64,000 nucleotides of DNA, taken from contig NZ_CP043641.1 of NCBI RefSeq assembly GCF_014217625.1, forward strand, positions 248,001 to 312,000. Reading direction: 5' to 3'. This DNA is from Leifsonia shinshuensis. Lineage in GTDB: Bacteria > Actinomycetota > Actinomycetes > Actinomycetales > Microbacteriaceae. A model generated the notes under the pieces. It made no database searches. It saw only the letters and a list, made by a program, of their open reading frames with translations, and was not told where the DNA came from. A program made the position numbers and the translations under genes. Below are positions 36,221 to 44,904 of this stretch, one piece after another; the stretch's first letter is position 1, and every line of letters starts with the position of its first letter.

Positions 36221-36815
36221 CCCCTCGAGGGCCAAGGTCAGCATCAGGGCCTTGGCGATCCTGGCCGTGGTCGCGCTCTGCGTGTACCTCGTGGACCAGA
36301 TCGCCAAGGTCCTGGTCGTCTCGAACCTCTACGAGGGCCAGCAGGTCCAGGTCCTCGGACAGCTCCTCCAGTTCCACTTCGTCAAGAACCCGGGCGCGGC
36401 CTTCTCGATCGGCAGCGGTTCGACCTGGATCTTCTCCATCGTCGGGGTCGGCGTGCTCGGCTTCGTCATCTGGTACGCGCCGCGCATCCGCTCGACGGCG
36501 TGGGCCATCCTGTTCGGCCTGCTCCTCGGCGGCCTGCTCGGCAACCTGACCGACCGGCTGTTCCGCGAGCCGGGCTTCGGCGTCGGCCACGTCGTCGACT
36601 TCCTGCAGATCCCGCTGCTGCCCGCCATCTTCAACCTCGCGGACGTCGCCATCGTCTCCAGCATGGTGCTGTTCCTCATCCTCACGCTGCGCGGGATCGG
36701 CCTCGACGGCCAGCGCCCCGCTGATGACGAGGATGAGGACGGCGACGAGCTCGAAGGCGACGAGGCCGAGCCCGACGCCGCGCAAGCACACGAGCCCCGG
36801 AACCCGCAGCCCTGA
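36210..36815 (+). CDS. lspA: Lipoprotein signal peptidase II
   Basis: Membrane aspartyl protease that cleaves signal peptides of diacylated prolipoproteins; about 201 residues from TTG 36210, which overlaps divIVA by 11 nt. An in-frame TTG at 36252 is an alternative, so the start is uncertain. Four hydrophobic helices are seen. The catalytic aspartates are D115 in NLTDRLF and D145 in FNLADVAI (numbered from TTG 36210), and [11 protein letters not shown] is the family motif. The C-terminal tail is unusually acidic ([14 protein letters not shown]). Its TGA stop overlaps the rluD ATG. Confidence 0.94.
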   Translation: MEASPSRAKVSIRALAILAVVALCVYLVDQIAKVLVVSNLYEGQQVQVLGQLLQFHFVKNPGAAFSIGSGSTWIFSIVGVGVLGFVIWYAPRIRSTAWAILFGLLLGGLLGNLTDRLFREPGFGVGHVVDFLQIPLLPAIFNLADVAIVSSMVLFLILTLRGIGLDGQRPADDEDEDGDELEGDEAEPDAAQAHEPRNPQP

Positions 36816-37735
36816 TGGAGTCGCGCAGCCTCCCCGTCCCCGACGGCCTCGAGGGCTCCCGCGTCGACGCAGGCCTCGCCAAACTCCTCGGCTTCTCGCG
36901 CAGCTTCGCCGCCGAGATCGCCGAGGCCGGCGGCGTCACCATCGACGGCCGCGAGGCGGACAAGTCGGACCGGCTCTCCGCCGGCTCCTGGCTCGAGGTG
37001 TCCTGGCAGCCGCGCGAGGAGGCCCGCATCGTCCCGATCGCGGTTCCCGAGCTGACGATCGTGCACGACGACGACGACATCGTGGTCATCGACAAGCCGG
37101 TCGGCGTCGCCGCGCACCCGTCGGTCGGCTGGGAGGGCCCGACGGTCCTCGGGGCGCTGGCCGCCGCGGGCTTCCGCATCTCGACCTCCGGCGCCGCCGA
37201 GCGCGCGGGGATCGTCCACCGCCTCGACGCCGGCACCAGCGGCCTGATGGTGGTCGCGAAGTCCGAGCACGCCTACACGGTGCTGAAGCGCGCCTTCCAC
37301 GACCGCACCGTGGAGAAGATCTACCACGCGGTCGTGCAGGGCCACCCCGACCCGCTGACCGGCACGATCGACGCGCCGATCGGCCGGCACCCCCGCAGCG
37401 ACTGGAAGTTCGCCGTGATCGCCGGCGGCAAGCCGTCCGTGACGCACTACGAGACCATCGAGGCGTTCCCGGCCGCGAGCCTGCTGGAGATCCACCTGGA
37501 GACCGGGCGGACGCACCAGATCCGCGTGCACATGGCGGCCCAGCGGCACCCCTGCGTGGGCGATGCGATGTACGGCGCCGACCCCGCGCTGTCCGCCCGG
37601 CTGGGCCTGACCCGGCAGTGGCTGCACGCCGTCCAGCTGTCGTTCGACCACCCGGCGACGGGGGAGTGGGTGACGTTCACCACGACCTACCCGGAGGATC
37701 TGCAACACGCTCTCGACGTGCTCCGCGCGTCGTAG
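36815..37735 (+). CDS. rluD: RluD-type 23S rRNA pseudouridine synthase
   Basis: Converts uridines in 23S rRNA to pseudouridine; 306 residues. An N-terminal S4 RNA-binding domain (residues 15-75, [16 protein letters not shown]) is joined to the RluA-family catalytic domain. The catalytic aspartate is D138 in [16 protein letters not shown], and [13 protein letters not shown] is the second family motif. It overlaps lspA by one base (ATGA), the usual actinobacterial lspA-rluD pair. Position specificity in rRNA is inferred from family. Confidence 0.93.
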   Translation: MESRSLPVPDGLEGSRVDAGLAKLLGFSRSFAAEIAEAGGVTIDGREADKSDRLSAGSWLEVSWQPREEARIVPIAVPELTIVHDDDDIVVIDKPVGVAAHPSVGWEGPTVLGALAAAGFRISTSGAAERAGIVHRLDAGTSGLMVVAKSEHAYTVLKRAFHDRTVEKIYHAVVQGHPDPLTGTIDAPIGRHPRSDWKFAVIAGGKPSVTHYETIEAFPAASLLEIHLETGRTHQIRVHMAAQRHPCVGDAMYGADPALSARLGLTRQWLHAVQLSFDHPATGEWVTFTTTYPEDLQHALDVLRAS

Positions 37736-37743
37736 GTCCGACG

Positions 37744-37749
37744 TAGTCT
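37744..37749 (+). promoter_or_regulatory. Putative -10 element of dnaE
   Basis: TAGTCT, 28 nt before GTG 37778; the leader would include GGAG 7 nt before the start. Confidence 0.35.
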
Positions 37750-37777
37750 TAAGCCCTCACCTCGACCCGGAGCAATA

Positions 37778-40700
37778 GTGCCGACCGACTCCTTCGTCCA
37801 CCTCCACGTCCACAGCGAGTACTCGATGCTCGACGGGGCCGCACGCGTCAAGCCGCTCATCGAGGCGGCCGTCGAGCAGGGCATGCCCGCCGTCGCCATC
37901 ACCGACCACGGCAACATGTTCGGCGCCTTCGACTTCTGGCGCACGGCGACGGACGCGGGCATCAAGCCGATCATCGGCACAGAGGCCTACCTGACCCCGC
38001 GCACCCACCGCACCGACAAGACCCGCGTGCGCTGGGGCGACGGCGGCGGCGACGACGTGTCGGGCTCCGGCGCCTACACGCACATGACGATGCTCGCGGC
38101 GACGACCGAGGGCATGCACAACCTCTTCCGGCTGTCGTCGTACGCCTCCACCGAGGGCTACTACTTCAAGCCGCGCATGGACCGCGAGCTGCTGCAGCGC
38201 TACTCCAAGGGCATCATCGCGACCACCGGCTGCCCGTCCGGCGAGGTGCAGACCCGGCTGCGGCTCGGCCAGTACGAGGAGGCCAAGAAGGCCGCGGCGG
38301 AGTTCCGCGACATCTTCGGGCCGGAGAACTTCTTCGCCGAGATCATGGACCACGGCCTCGGCATCGAGCGCCGCATCATGAGCGACCTGATCCGGCTCGC
38401 CAAGGAGCTCGGCCTCCCGCTCGTGGCGACCAACGACCTCCACTACACGCACGCGGCCGACGCCAAGAGCCACGCGGCGCTGCTGTGCGTGCAGTCCGGC
38501 TCGACGCTCGACGACCCCAACCGGTTCAAGTTCGACGCCGACGAGTTCTACCTCAAGACGCCGGAGGAGATGCGGCAGCTGTTCCGCGACCACCCGGACG
38601 CGTGCGACAACACGCTCGCGATCGCCGAGCGCGTGGACGTGAAGTTCGACACCGCGGCCAACTACATGCCGCGCTTCCCGGTGCCCGACGGCGAGACCGA
38701 GCAGAGCTGGTTCGTCAAGGAGGTCGAGAAGGGCCTCCACGAGCGCTACCCGGGCGGCATCACCGAGGACGTGCGCAAGCAGGCCGACTACGAGATCGGC
38801 GTCATCTCGCAGATGGGCTTCCCCGGCTACTTCCTCGTCGTCGCCGACTTCATCAACTGGTCGAAGAACAACGGCATCCGGGTCGGCCCGGGCCGCGGCT
38901 CCGGCGCCGGCTCGATGGCCGCCTACGCCATGCGGATCACCGACCTCGACCCGCTGCGGCACGGCCTGATCTTCGAGCGCTTCCTCAACCCCGACCGCGT
39001 CTCGATGCCCGACTTCGACGTCGACTTCGACGACCGCCGCCGCGGCGAGGTCATCAAGTACGTGACCGAGAAGTACGGCTCGGAGCGCGTCGCGCAGATC
39101 GTCACCTACGGAACCATCAAGGCCAAGCAGGCGCTGAAGGACTCCGGCCGGGTGCTCGGCTTCCCGTTCTCGATGGGAGAGAAGCTGACCAAGGCGATGC
39201 CGCCGCCCGTGATGGGCAAGGACATCCCGCTGACGGGCATCTTCGACAAGGAGCACCCGCGCTTCAAGGAGGCCGTCGACATCCGCGCGGTCGTGGAGAG
39301 CGACCCGGAGGCCAAGACCGTCTTCGACACCGCGCTCGGGCTCGAGAACCTGAAGCGCCAGTGGGGCGTGCACGCGGCGGGCGTCATCATGTCGTCCGAC
39401 CCGCTGATCGACGTCATCCCGATCATGAAGCGCGAACAGGACGGCCAGATCGTCACGCAGTTCGACTATCCGGCCTGCGAGTCGCTCGGCCTGATCAAGA
39501 TGGACTTCCTGGGCTTGCGCAACCTGACGATCATCAACGACGCGCTCGACAACATCCGCGACAACCGCGGCGAGAACCTGGTGCTCGAAGAGTTGGAGCT
39601 GGACGACCGCGGCGCGTACGAGCTGCTGTCCCGCGGCGACACGCTGGGCGTGTTCCAGCTCGACGGCGGCCCGATGCGCTCGCTGCTGCGCCTGATGAAG
39701 CCGGACAACTTCGAGGACATCTCGGCGCTCATCGCGCTGTACCGGCCGGGCCCGATGGGTGCGAACTCGCACACCAACTACGCGCTGCGCAAGAACAACC
39801 TCCAGGACATCACGCCGATCCACCCGGAGCTGGCGGAGCCGCTGGAGGACATCCTCTCGACCAGCTACGGCCTGATCATCTATCAGGAGCAGGTCATGGC
39901 CATCGCGCAGAAGGTCGCCGGGTTCTCGCTCGGACAGGCCGACATCCTGCGCCGCGCGATGGGCAAGAAGAAGAAGTCCGAGCTGGACAAGCAGTTCGAG
40001 GGCTTCTCGCAGGGCATGGTCGACCGCGGCTACTCGATGGCGGCCGTCGGCAAGCTGTGGGAGATCCTGCTGCCGTTCTCGGACTACGCGTTCAACAAAG
40101 CGCACTCGGCGGCCTACGGCGTCATCTCGTACTGGACGGCCTACCTCAAGGCGCACTACCCGGCCGAGTACATGGCGGCGCTGCTGACGAGCGTCGGCGA
40201 CTCCAAGGACAAGATGGCGCTCTACCTGAACGAGTGCCGGCGCATGGGCATCAAGGTGCTGCCGCCGGATGTCAACGAGTCGAACCTCTACTTCGCCGCG
40301 GTCGGCCAGGACATCCGCTTCGGCATGGGCGCGGTGCGCAACGTCGGCGCCAACGTCGTGGACGGCGTGCGGTCGGCCCGCGAGGCCAAGGGCCGGTTCG
40401 AGTCGTTCCACGACTTCCTGAGCAAGGTCCCGATCCACGCGGCCAACAAGCGCACGGTCGAGTCCCTGATCAAGGCGGGCGCGTTCGACTCGCTCGGGCA
40501 CACCAGGCGCGCGCTCGTGGAGGTGCACGAGGACGCGGTGGAGTCCGCGGTCAAGATCAAGCGCAGCGAGGCGAACGGCGACGTCGGCTTCGACTTCGAC
40601 AGCCTGTGGGGCGACGACGAGCCGAACCAGTCGCAGCACCACATCCCGGAGCGCCCCGAGTGGGTCAAGCGCGACAAGCTGGCGTTCGAGCGCGAGATGC

Positions 40701-41296
40701 TCGGGCTCTACGTTTCCGACCACCCGCTGGCCGGCCTGGAGCTGCAGCTCGCCAAGCTCGCGAGCACGTCGATCGCCGAGCTGCTGGCCTCCGACAACGT
40801 GCAGGACGGCGACACCGTGGTGATCGCGGGCCTCGTGACGAGCGTCCAGCACCGCGTGGCGAAGGCCTCCGGCAACCAGTACGGCATGATCCAGGTCGAG
40901 GACTTCGGCGGCGAGATGACCGTCATGTTCATGGGCAAGGCGTACACCGAGTTCTCGCCGATGATGCAGGGCGACTCGATCGTCGTCGTCCGCGGCCGCG
41001 TCAGCATGCGCGACGACGGGATGAACCTGCACGCGTTCAGCCTGATGGTGCCCGACCTCGGCCAGGCCGACGACATCGGCACGCTCATGATCACGATGGC
41101 CGACCAGCGCGCGACGACCGACACGGTCTCCTCGCTCGCGGAGGTGCTGTCGCGGCACCCCGGCGACAGCGAGGTGCGCCTCCGGCTCGTCAAGGGCCAG
41201 GTCGCGCGCGTGTTCGAGGTGCCGAAACCCGTGAAAGTCTCCCCGGACCTCTACGGCGAGCTGAAGGGGCTGCTCGGGCCGAACTGCCTGGTGTAG
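37778..41296 (+). CDS. dnaE: DNA polymerase III subunit alpha (DnaE1)
   Basis: Replicative polymerase, 1172 residues, normal for DnaE1. The N-terminal PHP domain keeps its metal ligands (H10, H12, D19, H44 and Glu in IGTEAY), which supports a working PHP proofreading exonuclease as in mycobacteria. Palm motif PDFDVDFDD (residues 411-419) carries two catalytic aspartates. The fingers, helix-hairpin-helix region and a C-terminal OB fold (DTVVIAGLVTSVQHR onward) complete the chain. GTG 37778 starts MPTDSFVHLHVHSEYS, the conserved N-terminus. It ends 11 nt before a 52-bp palindromic element. Confidence 0.97.
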   Translation: MPTDSFVHLHVHSEYSMLDGAARVKPLIEAAVEQGMPAVAITDHGNMFGAFDFWRTATDAGIKPIIGTEAYLTPRTHRTDKTRVRWGDGGGDDVSGSGAYTHMTMLAATTEGMHNLFRLSSYASTEGYYFKPRMDRELLQRYSKGIIATTGCPSGEVQTRLRLGQYEEAKKAAAEFRDIFGPENFFAEIMDHGLGIERRIMSDLIRLAKELGLPLVATNDLHYTHAADAKSHAALLCVQSGSTLDDPNRFKFDADEFYLKTPEEMRQLFRDHPDACDNTLAIAERVDVKFDTAANYMPRFPVPDGETEQSWFVKEVEKGLHERYPGGITEDVRKQADYEIGVISQMGFPGYFLVVADFINWSKNNGIRVGPGRGSGAGSMAAYAMRITDLDPLRHGLIFERFLNPDRVSMPDFDVDFDDRRRGEVIKYVTEKYGSERVAQIVTYGTIKAKQALKDSGRVLGFPFSMGEKLTKAMPPPVMGKDIPLTGIFDKEHPRFKEAVDIRAVVESDPEAKTVFDTALGLENLKRQWGVHAAGVIMSSDPLIDVIPIMKREQDGQIVTQFDYPACESLGLIKMDFLGLRNLTIINDALDNIRDNRGENLVLEELELDDRGAYELLSRGDTLGVFQLDGGPMRSLLRLMKPDNFEDISALIALYRPGPMGANSHTNYALRKNNLQDITPIHPELAEPLEDILSTSYGLIIYQEQVMAIAQKVAGFSLGQADILRRAMGKKKKSELDKQFEGFSQGMVDRGYSMAAVGKLWEILLPFSDYAFNKAHSAAYGVISYWTAYLKAHYPAEYMAALLTSVGDSKDKMALYLNECRRMGIKVLPPDVNESNLYFAAVGQDIRFGMGAVRNVGANVVDGVRSAREAKGRFESFHDFLSKVPIHAANKRTVESLIKAGAFDSLGHTRRALVEVHEDAVESAVKIKRSEANGDVGFDFDSLWGDDEPNQSQHHIPERPEWVKRDKLAFEREMLGLYVSDHPLAGLELQLAKLASTSIAELLASDNVQDGDTVVIAGLVTSVQHRVAKASGNQYGMIQVEDFGGEMTVMFMGKAYTEFSPMMQGDSIVVVRGRVSMRDDGMNLHAFSLMVPDLGQADDIGTLMITMADQRATTDTVSSLAEVLSRHPGDSEVRLRLVKGQVARVFEVPKPVKVSPDLYGELKGLLGPNCLV

Positions 41297-41307
41297 CTCC
41301 GCGCACA

Positions 41308-41358
41308 TTCGTGCCGAATGTCGTCTTTGGCTGCGCCAAACGCGACATTCGGCGCGAA
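41308..41358. repeat. 52-bp palindromic element, copy E (between convergent genes)
   Basis: Same family as the elements near the DUF559 gene. Arms 41308-41331 and 41335-41358 pair with three mismatches around TGC. It lies 11 nt after the dnaE stop and 10 nt before the end of the convergent flavin reductase gene, where it could stop both transcripts. Confidence 0.75.
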
Positions 41359-41368
41359 GGTGCGGGCG

Positions 41369-41863
41369 TCAGTCGAGTTCGCTGGGGCGGTGGTAGCGGC
41401 GCTCGTGGTAGAGCAGGGGCTCGTCGGGGGCGCCGAGCTCGCCCTCCTCGATCTGGACGACCACGACCGCGCTGTTGTGCACCGGGAAGCGGTCGACGAT
41501 GCGGCCGACCATCCACGCCGTGACGTCGTTGATCACCGGGAGGCCGTACGGCCCGCGCCGCCAGTGGTCGCCCAGGAACCGGCGCCTGTTGTCGGCCGAG
41601 AGGATCTCCGCCACGCCCTTGTTGCGCACGCCGAGCATGTGGATGACGATCCGGTCGGTCTCCGCGATGGCCGGCCAGCTCGACGCCGACAGCGCCATGT
41701 TGAATGTCGCGAGCGGCGGGACGGCCGACAGCGAGGCGAGCGAGGTCGCGGTGAACCCGACGGGCGTGCCGTCGGCGGTTTGCGCGGTGATGATCGCCAC
41801 ACCGGCGGCGTGCCGGCGGAACGCCTGCCGGAAGGCGGAGAGGTCGGGAGTCGCGTCAGTCAT
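41369..41863 (-). CDS. Flavin reductase family protein
   Basis: FMN-binding split-barrel protein of 164 residues. FRRHAAGVAIITAQTADGTPVGFTATSLASLS is the family N-terminal motif, with the flavin-contacting VGFTATS, and a late His-containing segment (LLYHERRYHR). Such proteins supply reduced flavin to two-component monooxygenases or act as NAD(P)H:flavin oxidoreductases. No monooxygenase is adjacent, so the partner is unknown. It is a monocistronic leftward gene between dnaE and hisD. Confidence 0.88.
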   Translation of the reverse strand: MTDATPDLSAFRQAFRRHAAGVAIITAQTADGTPVGFTATSLASLSAVPPLATFNMALSASSWPAIAETDRIVIHMLGVRNKGVAEILSADNRRRFLGDHWRRGPYGLPVINDVTAWMVGRIVDRFPVHNSAVVVVQIEEGELGAPDEPLLYHERRYHRPSELD

Positions 41864-41939
41864 ACGCAGTTATCAAGCGCCGTTCGGGGTGAGGAATTCC
41901 GCGGCAGCGTACGGGGCTGAGCGGAGCGGGTGGTGCGGA

Positions 41940-41945
41940 TAGGCT
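41940..41945 (+). promoter_or_regulatory. Leaderless-type -10 element of hisD
   Basis: TAGGCT ends 9 nt before ATG 41955; no Shine-Dalgarno sequence is visible. Confidence 0.4.
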
Positions 41946-41954
41946 TGAGCGGTC

Positions 41955-43259
41955 ATGATGCAGACCATCGATCTCCGCGGAGTCCAGCCTACCCGGGCCG
42001 CTTTCGAGCGCCTCGTGCCCCGTCCAGCCGTCGACATCCAGGTCGCCGTGCATGTCGCGACCGAGCTGATCGACGACGTCCGGGCCAGGGGAGCGGCCGC
42101 TCTCGCCGAGCAGGCCGCGAAGTTCGACGGCGGCGCGCCGGCCTCGGTGCGCGTTCCGGCGTCCGAGATCGCCGCGGCCGTCGCCGCGCTGCCCGCCGAC
42201 GTGCGTGCGGCCCTGGAGGAGGCGATCGTGCGCGTCCGCGAGGCGACCGCCGCGCAGGTCCCGCCGCCCGCCGAGACGCGGATCGGTCCGGGCGCGACCA
42301 TCGTGCAGCGCTGGCAGCCCGTGGAGCGCGCCGGGCTGTACGTCCCTGGCGGCAAGGCCGTGTACCCGTCGAGCGTCGTGATGAACGCCGTGCCGGCGCA
42401 GGTCGCGGGCGTCGCCTCCGTCGCCCTCGCCAGCCCGCCGCAGCGCGCGTTCGGCGGCGCCGTCCACCCGACGATCCTCGGAGCGGCCGGCCTGCTCGGC
42501 ATCGACGAGGTCTACGCGATGGGCGGTGCGGGAGCCATCGGCGCGCTCGCGTGGGGCGTGGAGGACATCGGCCTCGACCCGGTGCAGGTCATCACCGGCC
42601 CCGGCAACATCTACGTAGCCGCCGCCAAGCGCGTCGTGCGCGGCCAGGCCGGCATCGACTCGGAGGCCGGCACCACCGAGATCCTGGTGATCGCCGACGA
42701 CACCGCCGACGCCCGGTTCGTCGCCGCCGACCTGATCAGCCAGGCCGAGCACGACGAAGCCGCCGCCTCGCTGCTGGTCACCGACAGCCCGGCGTTCGCC
42801 GAGCGGGTCGCGGCCGAGCTGGAGTCCCTCGCCGGCGCCACCAAGCACGCCGAGCGCGTGCGCACGGCGCTCGGCGGTCAGCAGTCGGCGGTCGTGCTCG
42901 TGGACGACCTCGCGGCCGCAGCCGCCTTCAGCAACGCCTACGGCCCCGAGCACCTGGAACTGCAGACCGCGGATCCGGACGGGCTGCTCGCGCTCATCCA
43001 GAACGCCGGCGCGATCTTCGTCGGCCCGAGCGCGCCGGTCAGCCTCGGCGACTACCTCGCCGGCTCCAACCACGTGCTTCCGACCGGCGGCCAGGCACGA
43101 TTCTCGCCTGGCCTCGGCGCGTACTCGTTCCTCCGGCCGCAGCAGGTCATCCGCTACGACCGCGACGCGCTGCGGACGGTCGCCGACCGCATCGTGGCGC
43201 TGTCGTCGGCGGAGGACCTGCCGGCGCACGGCGAGGCGGTCACGATCCGGTTTTCGTGA
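41955..43259 (+). CDS. hisD: Histidinol dehydrogenase
   Basis: Zinc enzyme of the last two steps of histidine synthesis (histidinol to histidine, NAD-dependent); 434 residues. Motifs: ERAGLYVPGGKAVYPSSVVMN, ITGPGNIYVAAAKR, GIDSEAGTTEILVIAD and LISQAEHDE, which holds zinc and catalytic residues. NAYGPEHLELQ follows, and FVGPSAPVSLGDYLAGSNHVLPT ends the active site. No other his gene is seen downstream; nrdR follows at 87 nt. ATG 41955 or 41958 are both possible starts. Confidence 0.96.
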   Translation: MMQTIDLRGVQPTRAAFERLVPRPAVDIQVAVHVATELIDDVRARGAAALAEQAAKFDGGAPASVRVPASEIAAAVAALPADVRAALEEAIVRVREATAAQVPPPAETRIGPGATIVQRWQPVERAGLYVPGGKAVYPSSVVMNAVPAQVAGVASVALASPPQRAFGGAVHPTILGAAGLLGIDEVYAMGGAGAIGALAWGVEDIGLDPVQVITGPGNIYVAAAKRVVRGQAGIDSEAGTTEILVIADDTADARFVAADLISQAEHDEAAASLLVTDSPAFAERVAAELESLAGATKHAERVRTALGGQQSAVVLVDDLAAAAAFSNAYGPEHLELQTADPDGLLALIQNAGAIFVGPSAPVSLGDYLAGSNHVLPTGGQARFSPGLGAYSFLRPQQVIRYDRDALRTVADRIVALSSAEDLPAHGEAVTIRFS

Positions 43260-43333
43260 TGGACCTCGGTCGCAGGCTCCCTCGGCGCTGGGGTCGCGTG
43301 TCGCTCCGCGCCACCCTAAGCTCCACCGCGCAG

Positions 43334-43339
43334 TAGGAT
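43334..43339 (+). promoter_or_regulatory. Leaderless-type -10 element of nrdR
   Basis: TAGGAT, then 7 nt, then ATG 43347; no Shine-Dalgarno sequence. Confidence 0.5.
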
Positions 43340-43346
43340 TTCCCTC

Positions 43347-43820
43347 ATGTTCTGCCCCTTCTGCCGCCACCCGGACTCCCGCGTCATCGACTCCCGTACG
43401 AGCGACGACGGGCTCTCGATCCGGCGCCGCCGGCAGTGCCCTGAGTGCGGCCGCCGCTTCTCCACGACCGAGACCGCGAGCCTCAGCGTGATCAAGCGCA
43501 GCGGCGTCGTGGAGCCGTTCAGCCGCGAGAAGATCGTGCTGGGCGTCCGCAAGGCGTGCCAGGGAAGGCCGGTGACCGACTCGGACCTCGCCGTGCTGGC
43601 GCAGAAGGTGGAGGAGACCATCCGCTCCACCGGCGCCTCCCAGATCGAGGCGAACGACATCGGCCTCGCCATCCTCCCGGAGCTCCGCGAGCTGGACGAG
43701 GTCGCCTACCTGCGCTTCGCGAGCGTCTACCAGGCGTTCGACTCGCTGGAGGACTTCGAGGAGGCCATCCAGCAGCTCCGCGTGGAGCACCACGCCGAGC
43801 CCGCCGACGTCGAAGCCTGA
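43347..43820 (+). CDS. nrdR: Transcriptional repressor NrdR
   Basis: ATP-cone-containing repressor of ribonucleotide reductase genes; 157 residues. The N-terminal zinc ribbon has C3, C6, C31 and C34 ([16 protein letters not shown] and [11 protein letters not shown]). The ATP-cone follows ([23 protein letters not shown]) and binds ATP/dATP. In many actinobacteria nrdR follows lexA; here it stands after hisD. The start is the ATG 7 nt after a TAGGAT hexamer. Confidence 0.96.
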   Translation: MFCPFCRHPDSRVIDSRTSDDGLSIRRRRQCPECGRRFSTTETASLSVIKRSGVVEPFSREKIVLGVRKACQGRPVTDSDLAVLAQKVEETIRSTGASQIEANDIGLAILPELRELDEVAYLRFASVYQAFDSLEDFEEAIQQLRVEHHAEPADVEA

Positions 43821-43845
43821 GACGGGCGTCGGTGCCGGAGGCGGG

Positions 43846-43851
43846 TATTCT
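43846..43851 (+). promoter_or_regulatory. Leaderless-type -10 element of pyrD
   Basis: TATTCT, then 9 nt, then ATG 43861; no Shine-Dalgarno sequence. Confidence 0.4.
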
Positions 43852-43860
43852 CGTACCGGC

Positions 43861-44904
43861 ATGTATCGCACACTCTTCTCTCTCGTCCTGTCGAAGCTCG
43901 ACCCGGAGCGCGCGCACCACTACGCCTTCCTGGTGATCCGGGCCCTTCCCGCGCTCGGCCTCGGCGGTCTCGTCCGCCGGTTCACCGCGCCGGACCCGTC
44001 GCTCGCCGTCGAAGCGCTCGGCCTGCGGTTCGACTCCCCGTTCGGCGTCGCCGCCGGCTTCGACAAGGACGGCGAGGCGGTCGTGGGCCTCGGCGACCTG
44101 GGCTTCGGCCACGTCGAGGTGGGCACCATCACGGCCCTCCCGCAGCCCGGCAACGACCGGCCGCGGCTGTTCCGCCTCATCCCGGACCGCGCCGTCATCA
44201 ACCGGATGGGCTTCAACAACCACGGCGCCGGTGAGGCCGCCAACCGGCTGCAGCGCGTGCGCCGCACCCGCCGCCGTCCGGTGCTCGGAGTGAACATCGG
44301 AAAGAGCCGGGTCGTCGCCGTCGAGGACGCCACCCAGGACTACTTGACCAGCGCCCGCTCGCTCGCGCCGGTCGCCGACTACCTCGTCGTCAACGTGAGC
44401 TCGCCCAACACCCCAGGGCTGCGCGGTCTCCAGGAGCTGGAGCTGCTGGCCCCGCTGCTGACCGCGGTCAAGGAGGTCGCGGGGGAGACCCCGCTGCTGG
44501 TCAAGATCGCGCCCGACCTCACCGACGAGCAGGTCGAGAAGATCGCCGGCCTCGCCGTCGAGCTGGGCCTCGCCGGGATCATCGCCACGAACACCACGAT
44601 CGCCCGCGACGGCCTCGCGACCGACCCTGCCGTGGTCGAGGCCGCCGGCGCCGGCGGGCTCTCCGGAGCACCGCTCGCCGCGCGCTCGCTGGAGGTGCTG
44701 CGCCTGATCCGCGCCCACGTCCCCGCCGAGCTGTGCGTGATCTCGGTCGGCGGCGTGGAGACAGCGGAGGACGTGCAGCAGCGCCTCGACGCCGGCGCGA
44801 CGCTCGTGCAGGGCTACACCGCGTTCCTCTACCGCGGCCCGCTGTGGGCGCGGCAGGTCAACCGCGGGCTGCTACGCCTCCGGCGTGCCCTGGTGGAAGC
44901 GTAG
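43861..44904 (+). CDS. pyrD: Quinone-dependent dihydroorotate dehydrogenase (class 2)
   Basis: Membrane-associated flavoenzyme of pyrimidine synthesis that passes electrons to menaquinone; 347 residues. The N-terminal helical extension (MYRTLFSLVLSKLDPERAHHY) marks class 2. Motifs: PFGVAAGFDKDGEAV, VINRMGFNNHG, NVSSPNTPGLRGLQ (catalytic Ser), VKIAPDLTDEQ, and ISVGGVETAEDVQQRL for FMN phosphate. Its 3' end overlaps the convergent RNase H fusion gene by 33 nt. Confidence 0.96.
   Translation: MYRTLFSLVLSKLDPERAHHYAFLVIRALPALGLGGLVRRFTAPDPSLAVEALGLRFDSPFGVAAGFDKDGEAVVGLGDLGFGHVEVGTITALPQPGNDRPRLFRLIPDRAVINRMGFNNHGAGEAANRLQRVRRTRRRPVLGVNIGKSRVVAVEDATQDYLTSARSLAPVADYLVVNVSSPNTPGLRGLQELELLAPLLTAVKEVAGETPLLVKIAPDLTDEQVEKIAGLAVELGLAGIIATNTTIARDGLATDPAVVEAAGAGGLSGAPLAARSLEVLRLIRAHVPAELCVISVGGVETAEDVQQRLDAGATLVQGYTAFLYRGPLWARQVNRGLLRLRRALVEA

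Noticed and set aside
37757..41308. A 1183-codon open frame antisense to dnaE
   Set aside because: It is a mirror of dnaE codon structure in GC-rich DNA; the protein is a repetitive His/Asp/Val/Arg mixture without domains or a ribosome-binding site.
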